A stretch of DNA of 22,356 nucleotides from Candidatus Yonathbacteria bacterium (GCA_016201355.1 JACQCY010000008.1:1-22356), one strand, 5' to 3'; numbered from the stretch's first letter, positions 7,146 to 14,973 are shown. Translations and numbers: made by a program. The notes: a model not told the origin generated them from the sequence alone.

Positions 7146-7835
7146 TTATTTCATTATAATCGCGAGCACGACGATCGCGGCGGTCTCGGCGCGGAGAATA
7201 GCTTTCCCTAGAGTAAAAATCGGCGCGCCTTTTGTTTTGAAAAATTCAATTTCTTCATCCGTAAATCCGCCTTCGGGACCAATGAGGATACTGCGCGGTA
7301 CGGTAGCGTTCGTGGTAAAAAATTCGCGCGCGAACTTTTTACCACAGGGATCAAACACCACAAGAGTATCAACTGGTATGTTTTTAATATCTATGATTTC
7401 GCCAAGTCCCGGAACCGTCGCGCGACCCGACTGCTCCGACGCTTCGCGGAGAATTTTTTCGGAGCGTTCGCGATTGAGTCCTTTCTTTTCATTGTGGGAC
7501 GCTTCCACCGGCACAATGCGCGTGACACCAAGCTCGGTCGCTTTTTCCAAAACCAATTCAAAATTATCACGCTTGATGAGCGACATAAAGAGGGTGATCT
7601 CGCGCTCAGGCGCAAATCCTTTCTTTTTTTCAAGAACGAGGAGCGACGCTGACTTTTTATCAAGCGCGCGAAGCTCACACAATGCCTCCTCTCCAGAACC
7701 GTCAAAAACAGTGACCTTGTCCCCTGCTTTCATACGGAGCACATTACGCCATTGGTTTAAGAGGCTTCCATCGGAAATGATAATTTCTCCATCTTTTGGC
7801 ACCTGCTGTGCAATAAAAAATCGATGTATTTTCAT
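7146..7835 (-). CDS. rsmE: 16S rRNA (uracil1498-N3)-methyltransferase RsmE
   Basis: SPOUT-class methyltransferase that methylates U1498 of 16S rRNA in the assembled 30S subunit. I start at 7835 (MKIHRFFIAQQVP, 229 residues), which matches the family. A longer frame up to 7901 runs through the palindrome at 7873-7916 and is not credible. Features are the N-terminal PUA-like domain (GDKVTVFDGSGEEALC), the central LFMSLIKRDNFELVLEKATELGV and the SAM-binding knot with IGPEGGFTDEEIEFF and LGKAILRAETAAI near the C-terminus. It is convergent with tig and divergent from clpP. Confidence 0.93.
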   Translation of the reverse strand: MKIHRFFIAQQVPKDGEIIISDGSLLNQWRNVLRMKAGDKVTVFDGSGEEALCELRALDKKSASLLVLEKKKGFAPEREITLFMSLIKRDNFELVLEKATELGVTRIVPVEASHNEKKGLNRERSEKILREASEQSGRATVPGLGEIIDIKNIPVDTLVVFDPCGKKFAREFFTTNATVPRSILIGPEGGFTDEEIEFFKTKGAPIFTLGKAILRAETAAIVVLAIIMK

Positions 7836-7872
7836 ATTTTTAAAGTATAACACTATCCCACCCTTGCCGTCC

Positions 7873-7916
7873 CGCCAAGCCCCGCCCTTGGCAAATGCCA
7901 AGGGCGGGGCTTGGCG
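7873..7916. repeat. GC-rich 21-bp perfect palindrome in the rsmE-clpP gap
   Basis: Arms 7873-7893 and 7896-7916 pair perfectly with a 2-nt spacer. The core CCAAGGGCGGGG resembles the core of E1 and E2 arms (CCAAGGGCGGGC), but it has no 15-nt loop. It lies between two divergent start regions, where a terminator is not expected. It could be an operator-like site, a cruciform or a repeat copy. Confidence 0.75.
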
Positions 7917-7961
7917 AAATTTGCTTGGAAATCACAAAAAGCTGTGATAGGATGTTTTTAT

Positions 7962-8558
7962 ATGTCATATTTAATTCCAACCGTTATTGAAAAGTCCCCC
8001 CAAGGTGAGCGCGCATACGATATTTATTCGCGTTTGCTTAAAGAGCGCATCATTTTCCTTACCGGCGTCATTAATGACGATTCCGCAAATATCGTTATTG
8101 CTCAACTCCTTTTCCTCGAGTCTGAAGATCCAAAAAAGGATATTTATCTTTATATCAACTCCCCGGGCGGGTCAGTAACTTCCACACTCGCAATGATTGA
8201 TACTATGAACCATATCAAACCGGATGTTTCCACTATCTGCGTCGGACTTGCCGCATCCGGTGGCGCATGGCTTCTCTCATCGGGAGCAAAAGGAAAACGA
8301 TTCGTTCTTCCCAATGCCGAAATAATGATCCATCAACCGCTCGGCGGTACCGAGGGGCAAGCATCAGACATTGCAATCACCGCAAAAAATATCCTCCGCC
8401 TTCGCGATATCTTGAACCAAATGATGGCAAAAAATACCGGCAAACCTCTTGCGCAAGTGGAAAAAGACACCGACCGCGACTTCTATATGTCTGCCGATGA
8501 AGCAAAGAAGTATGGAATTGTTGACGAAATCTACAAGCCAAAAAATCCACGCGGATAA
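7962..8558 (+). CDS. clpP: ATP-dependent Clp protease proteolytic subunit
   Basis: Serine peptidase that forms the tetradecameric barrel used by ClpX or ClpC ATPases. I start at 7962 ([11 protein letters not shown], 198 residues), with AGGATG just upstream. A longer frame has no support. Catalytic triad: Ser99 in GLAASGGAW, His124 in MIHQPLGG and Asp173 in DRDFYMS, spaced as in E. coli ClpP. The usual Ser-Met-Gly at the nucleophile is Ser-Gly-Gly here, and the residues after it ([24 protein letters not shown]) are otherwise standard. No Clp ATPase gene is seen nearby. Its stop codon lies in the arm of palindrome E2. Confidence 0.96.
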   Translation: MSYLIPTVIEKSPQGERAYDIYSRLLKERIIFLTGVINDDSANIVIAQLLFLESEDPKKDIYLYINSPGGSVTSTLAMIDTMNHIKPDVSTICVGLAASGGAWLLSSGAKGKRFVLPNAEIMIHQPLGGTEGQASDIAITAKNILRLRDILNQMMAKNTGKPLAQVEKDTDRDFYMSADEAKKYGIVDEIYKPKNPRG

Positions 8559-8649
8559 TTCACAACAAAAAAAGAAGTTACCAAGGGCGGGCCTTTGGGA
8601 GTGATGCATTAAGGTCCGCCCTTGGTAACTTCTTTTTTTGTTGTGAATT
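8557..8649. repeat. Palindromic element E2 with conserved 15-nt loop
   Basis: 39-nt arms (8557-8595 and 8611-8649) with a single G-T wobble surround the loop tgggagtgatgcatt. The arms contain the same GAAGTTACCAAGGGCGGGC core as E1 and extend into the clpP stop codon on one side and up to the stop of the convergent gene on the other. It probably terminates both transcripts. Confidence 0.85.
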
Positions 8650-9423
8650 TTACGCAACGAGTGGAGCTTCTCTCAAATCTCGCTGTTTTAATTGCTCAAG
8701 CATTTGTTTGCGCTTTTCGCTTGCTTCAATAATCATTCGTATCAGGATCACCGCAATGAGGATTGCAATAAAGAGTCCTAGCCACGCAATAAGCGTCCCC
8801 GGAAGAATGTTCCCTCCTGCTCCGAGCACCGTTGCAGAATTAGCATTGAGCGCAGGTTCAGCAGATTTTGCAAGAGCGTTTTCTGTTGTCTTTTTTACCG
8901 AAGCTACCGTGTTCTTGGTTACTGCGGGAGCCGTAGAAACTTTTTTCTGCTCCACAGGAGTAACATCCTGAATAGGCGCCGGCTGTGTATAAGCAACAAC
9001 AGGAGTTGCCGGTTGAGCAATTACCGGAGCGACTACTCCGACCGGAGCAACTCCTCCTGTTGTCGTGAATGAAACAATTGGAGAATACACAGTTGTTCCG
9101 CCGTCAAACGCAACCGCGCGAAAATAATAAGTCTTCCCGGGAATTAAATTATTGATATTCGCTTGGAAATACCCTTGCTGATAGATATCGGTTAAACCAA
9201 TGACGGTTGCTGGTGTTTGCGTATCGCCCCACTCAAACCATACGGTTGTATTATTGAGTACTTGATTAAACACCTTTGAAACCACGGTCGCTTTTGTGTC
9301 TGATAAATAGGTTACCGAAGAAGGGATCAATGTGGGAGCCGCGAGAGCATGGTTCGCAAAAGCAAACATTGCAAGACCAAAGATAGCGCTATATTGAATT
9401 GTGTTCATTAAAATATTTTTCAT
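8650..9423 (-). CDS. Surface-anchored protein with FN3-like domain
   Basis: Predicted exported protein of 257 residues. A signal peptide covers residues 1-29 (hydrophobic, ending HALAA). A beta-rich domain at about 30-122 looks like a fibronectin type III or similar fold (TVWFEWGD..., LIPGKTYYFRAVAFDGG..., SPIVSFTTTG). A Pro/Val/Ala/Thr-rich linker follows (about 123-200), then one membrane helix (about 209-231) and a charged cytosolic tail (EKRKQMLEQLKQRD). The order signal-beta domain-stalk-membrane helix suggests display on the cell surface, perhaps for adhesion; no specific function can be assigned. A strong promoter gives an almost leaderless mRNA. Confidence 0.75.
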   Translation of the reverse strand: MKNILMNTIQYSAIFGLAMFAFANHALAAPTLIPSSVTYLSDTKATVVSKVFNQVLNNTTVWFEWGDTQTPATVIGLTDIYQQGYFQANINNLIPGKTYYFRAVAFDGGTTVYSPIVSFTTTGGVAPVGVVAPVIAQPATPVVAYTQPAPIQDVTPVEQKKVSTAPAVTKNTVASVKKTTENALAKSAEPALNANSATVLGAGGNILPGTLIAWLGLFIAILIAVILIRMIIEASEKRKQMLEQLKQRDLREAPLVA

Positions 9424-9432
9424 ATACTTGCT

Positions 9433-9461
9433 ATGATAGCATATTGTGATATTTCTGTCAA
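9433..9461 (-). promoter_or_regulatory. Near-consensus promoter of the FN3-like gene
   Basis: TTGACA (9456-9461) and TATCAT (9433-9438) on the minus strand are separated by 17 bp, with TGC before the -10 box (extended -10). The start codon at 9423 lies only 9 nt past the -10 box, so the transcript should have a leader of about 3 nt. Confidence 0.75.
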
Positions 9462-9550
9462 GACCTCGACAGATTGCTTAATCAAAGGTAATATGAATAT
9501 GTTCTTCCTATAAAAAAATATTATTTGATAATTATTACCCATATATCTTT

Positions 9551-9576
9551 AAATGCCTCATCTTATAAAGGCATTT
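9551..9576. promoter_or_regulatory. Small hairpin upstream of rny
   Basis: AAATGCC (9551-9557) pairs with GGCATTT (9570-9576). It lies about 80 nt before the RNase Y start in an otherwise AT-rich 225-nt gap. RNase Y could process its own leader, but that is speculation. Confidence 0.3.
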
Positions 9577-9654
9577 GGGGTATATTCCCACTTAACCGCC
9601 TGCAATATCAAAAAATGTCATAATGAATTTTAAAGTTTAGCAGGTGTCTTGTAT

Positions 9655-11187
9655 ATGAACATTAATCTTGCACTCACCCTTGGTGGCATGATGGCGATTC
9701 TTGTAGGGGTAATTCTTGGATATCTTATCCGCTGGTTCCTTTCCATAAGCGACCGCGGGTCCATTGAAATAGAAGTAAAACAACTTCTCCTCTCTGCAAA
9801 AGAAGAGGCTCAAAAGATAATCGAAGACTCCGACAAAAAAACCAAAGCGCGCGAAGAAGAATTACGCAGAGAAGAAAAAGAGGAAGACTTAAGATTGAAA
9901 AAAATCGAAGAACGACTTATCAAAAAAGAGACATTCCTTGATAATCTCCAAACCGACCTCCATAAAGAAACCGAGCAAATAAAAGAAAAAGACAAAAACA
10001 ACAAAGATCTTCGAGAAAGAATTCTTGAAGAAAAAAAAGAAATTCAGCGCAACCTTGAGAGAATAGCAAATCTTTCAACCGCAGACGCGAAAGAAGAGTT
10101 GATAAAAGATGTGGAGAAACGCTATGAAGAGGACTTTTTGACAAGAATACAAAAACTCGAAGCGGATGGCAAAGGACGACTCCATCGTGTCGCTCAAAAT
10201 ATTCTCGCAACATCGATCCAACGGCTTGCATCTTCGACCGCGGCTGAGCTGATGACTACCGTAGTTTCTATCCCCTCAGACGAAATCAAGGGAAAGATTA
10301 TTGGCAAAGAAGGACGCAATATTCGCGCATTTGAGCGCGCATCGGGAGTTGAGATCATTGTCGATGATACTCCCGGGTCTATCATCATCTCTTCTTTTGA
10401 CCCGATCCGCAGACAGACCGCGCAAATCGCCCTCGAAATGCTTATTGCTGACGGGCGTATTCAGCCGGCAAAAATAGAAGAGGCCGTCAAAAAAGCGGAA
10501 GAAGAGATCGGAAAAACAATCAAAGAGAAAGGAGAGCAAGCCGTGTACGAATGCGGAATCTTTAATCTTGATCCGCGCATTATCTCGATACTCGGACGAC
10601 TGCACTTCCGTACGAGCTATGGGCAAAATGTGCTCCGCCATTCGATTGAGACTGCGCACATTGCGGGAATGATAGCGGAAGAGCTCAATGGTGATGTCGC
10701 TGTTGCGAAAGCGGGAGCGCTCCTTCACGATATTGGTAAAGCGGTTGACCACGAAGTACCGGGAACTCATGTGGAAATAGGACGACGCATCCTCCAAAAG
10801 TTTGGCGTTAACCAGAAAATCATCCAGGCGATGCAGTCTCATCACGAGGAATATCCCTATGAGACCATCGAAGCCATCATCGTTCAGACAGCGGATGCTA
10901 TCTCCGGCAGTCGTCCCGGCGCGCGCCGCGACTCGGTAGAAAACTACATCAAACGAATCGAAAACCTTGAAGGGATAGCAAAATCTTTTCCTTCTGTCGA
11001 AAAAGCCTATGCCCTGCAAGCGGGAAGAGAAATCCGTGTCTTTGTAAATCCCGAAGGAATAACCGATATGGAATCAAAGGATCTTGCGCGGGAGATCGCT
11101 CTTCGCATAGAACAAGAACTTAAATATCCCGGAGAGATCAAAGTTACGGTCATTCGCGAATCGCGCGTGATAGAGTATGCGAGATAG
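9655..11187 (+). CDS. rny: Ribonuclease Y
   Basis: Membrane-bound endoribonuclease that starts mRNA decay in bacteria lacking RNase E. I choose the ATG at 9655 because AGGTG lies 8 nt upstream; a TTG at 9649 is also possible. Order of parts in the 510-residue product: an N-terminal membrane helix (about 4-28), a long Glu/Lys-rich coiled coil (about 40-175), a KH domain with GKIIGKEGRNIR (about 213-224), an HD domain with LRHSIETAHIAG and LLHDIGKAVDHE (HD pair at 358-359), and the conserved C-terminus with FVNPEGITDME and GEIKVTVIRESRVIEYAR. Length and motifs are normal. Confidence 0.97.
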   Translation: MNINLALTLGGMMAILVGVILGYLIRWFLSISDRGSIEIEVKQLLLSAKEEAQKIIEDSDKKTKAREEELRREEKEEDLRLKKIEERLIKKETFLDNLQTDLHKETEQIKEKDKNNKDLRERILEEKKEIQRNLERIANLSTADAKEELIKDVEKRYEEDFLTRIQKLEADGKGRLHRVAQNILATSIQRLASSTAAELMTTVVSIPSDEIKGKIIGKEGRNIRAFERASGVEIIVDDTPGSIIISSFDPIRRQTAQIALEMLIADGRIQPAKIEEAVKKAEEEIGKTIKEKGEQAVYECGIFNLDPRIISILGRLHFRTSYGQNVLRHSIETAHIAGMIAEELNGDVAVAKAGALLHDIGKAVDHEVPGTHVEIGRRILQKFGVNQKIIQAMQSHHEEYPYETIEAIIVQTADAISGSRPGARRDSVENYIKRIENLEGIAKSFPSVEKAYALQAGREIRVFVNPEGITDMESKDLAREIALRIEQELKYPGEIKVTVIRESRVIEYAR

Positions 11188-11199
11188 GGCAGAGCAAGA

Positions 11200-11288
11200 A
11201 AGTAGAAAGTAGTAAATAGAAGAGGGAAAGAGAAATGGAATTTTTGAATTTATTCTATTTTCTATTTACTACTTACTATTTTCTCCCC
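11200..11288. repeat. GTAGTAAATAG palindromic repeat, copy A
   Basis: Purine-rich GTAGAAAGTAGTAAATAGAA on the left is mirrored by TTCTATTTTCTATTTACTAC on the right, with GGAATTTTTGAATTTATTC in the middle. The whole unit is closely similar to 12842-12925. It starts just past the rny stop and may double as a weak terminator. Confidence 0.7.
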
Positions 11289-11431
11289 CATTTCCTATTC
11301 CCCTTATGCATATTGATTAAAAAATAGAGGGGGAGTATACTATTTGTTAAGGGAGTTTAGGTAATGTCGGTTACCTTAAACGAAAACCTTGTTTTAGTAT
11401 TAGTAAGTATTAATAACTTTAAAGTAAAAAT

Positions 11432-11704
11432 ATGAATAAAGCAGCTATCGTTGATATTGTGCACGAGCGAGTAGGTGGTACAAAAGTAGCGGCAGAGCAA
11501 ACCGTAGACGCAATCCTTGATGCAGTGGTATCAACCCTCAAAAAAGGAGAAGAGGTATCCATTGCAGGTCTTGGAATCTTTTCGGTAAAGGCTCGCGCGG
11601 CTCGCACCGCGCGCAATCCAAAGACAGGTGAGGCGGTCAAAGTCGCAGCGTGCAAAGTTCCAAAATTCCGCGCAGCAAAAGCATTAAAGGATGCGGTAAG
11701 GTAA
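11432..11704 (+). CDS. HU family DNA-binding protein
   Basis: Small basic histone-like protein that bends DNA and organises the nucleoid. The 90-residue product has the family layout: N-terminal helices (MNKAAIVDIVHERVG...AVVSTLKKGEEV), the turn SIAGLGIFSVKARAARTARNPKTGEAV that forms the beta arms with the RNPKTGE signature, and a C-terminal helix (KVPKFRAAKALKDAVR). Length is normal. Upstream, the leader has a 6-bp inverted repeat AGGTAA/TTACCT (11359-11376) that could be an operator or RNA hairpin. No strong Shine-Dalgarno sequence is seen. Confidence 0.93.
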   Translation: MNKAAIVDIVHERVGGTKVAAEQTVDAILDAVVSTLKKGEEVSIAGLGIFSVKARAARTARNPKTGEAVKVAACKVPKFRAAKALKDAVR

Positions 11705-11728
11705 TTTACTTTTGAGATTACATACACT

Positions 11729-11756
11729 AAAAAACACAGCGTACGTGGTGTTTTTT
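11729..11756 (+). terminator. Terminator of the HU gene
   Basis: AAAAAACAC (11729-11737) pairs with GTGTTTTTT (11748-11756). The run of T is at the 3' side, 24 nt after the HU stop codon: an intrinsic terminator in plus orientation. Confidence 0.75.
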
Positions 11757-11868
11757 ATAGTATTTTGTTTCAGAAAAAGAGAACTTATCATGGGTTACTC
11801 CGCTTTTTGTTTGTATAGAATAATTCACCACTCGTCTGTTTTTTCTGTTGAAAAGACATGACTCCGCT

Positions 11869-11965
11869 GTTCGATTCTCCACGCAAGCCAAGCAGTTGGC
11901 TTGCTCTGCCCGCACAAAAAATAGCCTAAAAGGGCTATTTTTTGTGCGGGCAGGGAGAATCGAAC
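11869..11965. repeat. Mirror copy of a tRNA-Gly tail, forming a split hairpin
   Basis: On the plus strand the 3' end of the tRNA-Gly fragment (CTGCCCGCAC plus GTTCGATTCTCC) is copied in inverted order at 11869-11880 and 11906-11926. This pairs with 11933-11965 over 33 bp. The left arm is interrupted by 25 nt (11881-11905) that form their own hairpin, gcaagccaa/ttggcttgc. The centre (AAAAAATAGCC/GGCTATTTTTT) looks like a terminator for the minus strand. The arrangement resembles the tail-copy elements at the three tRNA genes further right. Confidence 0.75.
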
Positions 11966-11995
11966 TCCCACCAAGAGTTTGGAAAACTCCTATTC
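11945..11995 (-). pseudogene. 3' part of tRNA-Gly(TCC), 5' half missing
   Basis: The minus strand carries an anticodon arm GGAGT-TTTCCAA-ACTCT (anticodon TCC), the T-arm GGGAG-TTCGATT-CTCCC and the acceptor 3' strand TGCCCGC plus A. The matching 5' acceptor strand and D-arm are absent. Upstream sequence is instead the coding end of the response regulator, whose stop codon TAG lies at the joint. So this is a tRNA fragment, not a working tRNA. Recombination at a tRNA gene or spread of a tRNA tail are the two readings. Confidence 0.8.
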
Positions 11996-12784
11996 TTCGA
12001 GATCTTCTCTTTGTCCAAGATTGCTCAAAATAACCACGGGAACATCCGCTATTTTAGGGTCTGCCTTTATCCTTGAAAGAATTTCAAATCCATCAACCCC
12101 TGGCAAAATAAGGTCGAGGAGAATAATGTTCGGCTTACGCTCTGATAAAATCTGAAAAGCTGATCCTGCTTCAAAAGCATTTTGCACATCAAATCCTTCG
12201 CTGGTAAGTTTATGCACAAGAAGCTCTCGTAAAAATTTATCATCCTCAACAACAAGAACAAAAATATTTTTTTTACCTTCTTGGGGAATATCTGATAGAG
12301 AATGTGGAGCAGGAGCAGATACGGTATCCTTTTTTAAAGAATCAACCGCGCCTGTCCCGGATATATTTTGAGTATAAATACCCCACGCTGGAGAAGGAAT
12401 ACCCTGTTCCCCATTGAGAACACGAAATACTTTCCCCAAAACTTCATCAGGGTCAAAAACCGCCTTAATTAAAAACTCGCGCGCGCCAAGTTCCTGCGCG
12501 CGTTGTATCTCTACCGGTTGCCCAGAATTTGAGATAATGATTACTGGAATATCCTTGAGCGCTGGGTCGGCGTGAAGCTCCTCCATAACCTCAATACCGT
12601 TCTTGTTTGGCATTAATATGTCAAGAAGTACGCAGTCTGGCTTCGCTTCATGTATTTTTTGCATACCGATAGCCCCATCCGATGCGCGGTCAACAATGTA
12701 ACCGCTTTTTTCGAGTTTCTCTGAAAGAACATCACGAAGCACTGTGTCGTCCTCAATGACTAAAATTCTCTTTTTTTCTTCCAT
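11990..12784 (-). CDS. Two-receiver response regulator, second receiver truncated
   Basis: Signalling protein of 264 residues with no DNA-binding domain. Receiver 1 (about residues 5-125) is complete: acidic pair E11-D12-D13, phospho-acceptor Asp55 in LLDILMP and Lys107 in FLIKA. A linker of about 45 residues leads to receiver 2 (from about 170), which has its acidic pair (VVEDDKF) and LLDLILPGVDG acceptor but stops at LSNLGQREDLEE, before the alpha-4/beta-5 part with the conserved Lys. The missing end coincides exactly with a tRNA-Gly fragment that supplies the stop codon. Receiver 1 may still work; receiver 2 probably cannot fold normally. Its likely partner is the kinase just upstream. Confidence 0.85.
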   Translation of the reverse strand: MEEKKRILVIEDDTVLRDVLSEKLEKSGYIVDRASDGAIGMQKIHEAKPDCVLLDILMPNKNGIEVMEELHADPALKDIPVIIISNSGQPVEIQRAQELGAREFLIKAVFDPDEVLGKVFRVLNGEQGIPSPAWGIYTQNISGTGAVDSLKKDTVSAPAPHSLSDIPQEGKKNIFVLVVEDDKFLRELLVHKLTSEGFDVQNAFEAGSAFQILSERKPNIILLDLILPGVDGFEILSRIKADPKIADVPVVILSNLGQREDLEE

Positions 12785-12841
12785 ATGATTTTATACTATT
12801 GCAATTATTGTATACTGGAACAACTATTGTCGCAAGCCCCA

Positions 12842-12925
12842 CTGAGTAGTAAATAGAGAGGAGGGGGATGGAATCTTTGAATTTATTCTATTTTCTACTT
12901 ACTATTTACTACTTTCTATTTTCTG
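12842..12925. repeat. GTAGTAAATAG palindromic repeat, copy B
   Basis: Near-copy of 11200-11288: GTAGTAAATAG on the left, GGAATCTTTGAATTTATTC in the centre and mirrored TTACTATTTACTAC on the right. It fills the gap between the kinase and response regulator genes and supplies the last codons (about five residues) and stop of the kinase. Confidence 0.7.
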
Positions 12926-14779
12926 CTCTGCGGGAACAAGGTCCTGAATAAGAGGGATGAGCACCGTAAAGGTGGTCCCCTTTGTTTCTTCTGAGTCCAC
13001 CCAAACTTGTCCCCCATGTCGCGTAATAATATTTTTAACAATAAAGAGTCCCAATCCCGAACCATCCGTCTGGAGATGCACCACATTCGCGGCGCGGAAG
13101 AATTTCGAGAAGAGTTTATGAATATCTTCTTTGGGGATGCCAACTCCAGTATCTTTTATTTTTACCTGAAGATAATCACCCTGCTTTTCAGTCGTTATCG
13201 TCACCCGCCCTCCAGGAAGCGTATATTTTATCGCATTATCAACGAGATTCTGAAGGGCAATGAGTAACTTTTCAGCATCAAAGAAAAATGGCGCCAGCTC
13301 AGCATGTGTTTCCATAACAACTTCAATATTGCGCTCTCGCGAAGCGAGCTGTGAATTCTCAATAATGAGTTTCATGATTTTCATAAAATCATTCTTCTCA
13401 AACTTGTAGCCAAATTTTCCGTTTTCTATGCGCGAGACATTGAGAAGATCGTTCACGAGCTGGATCATCTTTTCATTTGTATCATATCCTCGCTTGAGCA
13501 TCTTGCTCTGCTCGAGCGAGACAGAACCAAGATCTCCGTCAAGGAGAAGTTTAAGCACCCACTTGATCCCCGAGAGTGGTGTACGGAGCTGATGCGCCGC
13601 CACGGAAATAAAGTCTGATTTTAGGCGGTCAAATTCGCGCAGATTGGCAACCATTAAATTGAACACTTCTCCAAATTTCCCGATTTCATCGTCTGAAGTA
13701 TTTTCAATTACTTGGCTTAAATCGCCTTCAGCAACCTTCTGCGCGATCCGTGAATATCTCGTAATAGGACCGACGATTTCTCTTCGCAAAAAAATAGAAA
13801 GTGTGATGACCAAAACAGCGATAAACACAAGCCCTATCCCTGCCATACGAATTCTCAGCGTATTGATTCTATCCTTATATGACGAGGTTAGCGTATGTAT
13901 TTCAATAAGACCGATAGTCTCTGTCTTCCCATCGAGAACAAACTTGATGGGCTCAACGCGCATAATCACTTCTAGCCCTTCGTGTATTCGTACCCCGCTA
14001 AAATTTGCAATCTTCCCCGAGAGGACATCTTTTCGCGCGTTTTTATATTCTTCATCATCCTTCTCAATACCTTCTTTCTCCTTCCTTGTATTGGCGATGA
14101 TATTGAGATTGGTATCAAAGACGATAAAATCATGGAAAAAACCAAATTCAGCAACATTATCGGTGATTTTCTGAATTGCATTAAGGTCTTCTTGTCGAGT
14201 TATCACAATAGAGCGCGCGCTTTGTTCAATGCCAACCGAAATTGTCTGGAGAAGTTTTTGCGCTTCCAAAACATCTACTCTGCTCTTTGATTTGGTAGCA
14301 ACTTCTACCTCAATGATATCAATAATGTTATTGATATTTTTATCATCCTGCAGATAAATAGGGATGCGACGCTCAAGTTCATAAAACGACCCTTCGTCTT
14401 TCTGTATATTGATAGCATTCCCGTCTTCTTTGATGCGGTTGATCAGATCAAGGTCATTACTCTCCACACGCGCACCCACGAGGGTATGGTCGGTCGTCGC
14501 CACATAAACACCTTCGGTGTCGGTTACATCAATGTACTTAACACCTTCTATTTTAGAGAGTTTATCTACCGCAGACTGCAGATGGTCTTCTTGCGCATGC
14601 ATTTGCAAAAACATACGCGAAATATCATCGAGGAGAATATCTCCGATTGTCTCAGAAGTATTTTTGACTTGTTTCTCGATATTTGACCCCTCGATACTTA
14701 CCACAACCCAAAATGTCGTTGTGAGGACAATGGTCGTTACCAAAACTAAAACAAAAGTGATTTTTTTCCCAAGACTCAT
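12902..14779 (-). CDS. Membrane sensor histidine kinase
   Basis: Two-component sensor of 625 residues. Membrane helix 1 at about 7-28, a large extracytoplasmic sensor region at about 29-305 that I cannot assign to a family with certainty (Cache-like is possible), helix 2 at about 312-331 and HAMP at about 332-385. The dimerisation/phosphoacceptor segment AAHQLRTPLSG has His396. The ATPase domain has the N box NLVDNAIKYT (511-520), G1 DTGVGI (543-548) and G2 GSGLGL (573-578). All catalytic motifs are present. It lies upstream of the response regulator on the same strand. An extended -10 box (TGTTACAAT) lies a few bases before the ATG, which suggests a leaderless mRNA. The C-terminal residues QKIESSK come from an intergenic-type repeat. 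Confidence 0.95.
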   Translation of the reverse strand: MSLGKKITFVLVLVTTIVLTTTFWVVVSIEGSNIEKQVKNTSETIGDILLDDISRMFLQMHAQEDHLQSAVDKLSKIEGVKYIDVTDTEGVYVATTDHTLVGARVESNDLDLINRIKEDGNAINIQKDEGSFYELERRIPIYLQDDKNINNIIDIIEVEVATKSKSRVDVLEAQKLLQTISVGIEQSARSIVITRQEDLNAIQKITDNVAEFGFFHDFIVFDTNLNIIANTRKEKEGIEKDDEEYKNARKDVLSGKIANFSGVRIHEGLEVIMRVEPIKFVLDGKTETIGLIEIHTLTSSYKDRINTLRIRMAGIGLVFIAVLVITLSIFLRREIVGPITRYSRIAQKVAEGDLSQVIENTSDDEIGKFGEVFNLMVANLREFDRLKSDFISVAAHQLRTPLSGIKWVLKLLLDGDLGSVSLEQSKMLKRGYDTNEKMIQLVNDLLNVSRIENGKFGYKFEKNDFMKIMKLIIENSQLASRERNIEVVMETHAELAPFFFDAEKLLIALQNLVDNAIKYTLPGGRVTITTEKQGDYLQVKIKDTGVGIPKEDIHKLFSKFFRAANVVHLQTDGSGLGLFIVKNIITRHGGQVWVDSEETKGTTFTVLIPLIQDLVPAEQKIESSK

Positions 14780-14973
14780 TTTGTCTTATTGTAACATTGA
14801 ATGTGATTAAAAAGAAAGTGTGCGAAAATCACTTATCATAGCTCTTCATCAAATATTCTTCTTTATATTATTTTGTTTCAAATATTGAGAGACGGCGAGT
14901 GGAAGTTCGGGATTAAATAATGTTTTTTCTGTTTTATATCTTTTGATATTCTTTCTATTTTTCATAGATATTG

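Noticed and set aside
7836..7901. N-terminal extension of RsmE
   Set aside because: The extra 22 codons come from the palindrome at 7873-7916. The family starts at MKIHRFF.
10276..11019. 247-residue minus-strand open frame inside rny
   Set aside because: Shadow of the well-supported RNase Y gene on the other strand.
13644..14174. 176-residue plus-strand open frame inside the histidine kinase gene
   Set aside because: Antisense shadow; Ser/Ile-rich composition without motifs.
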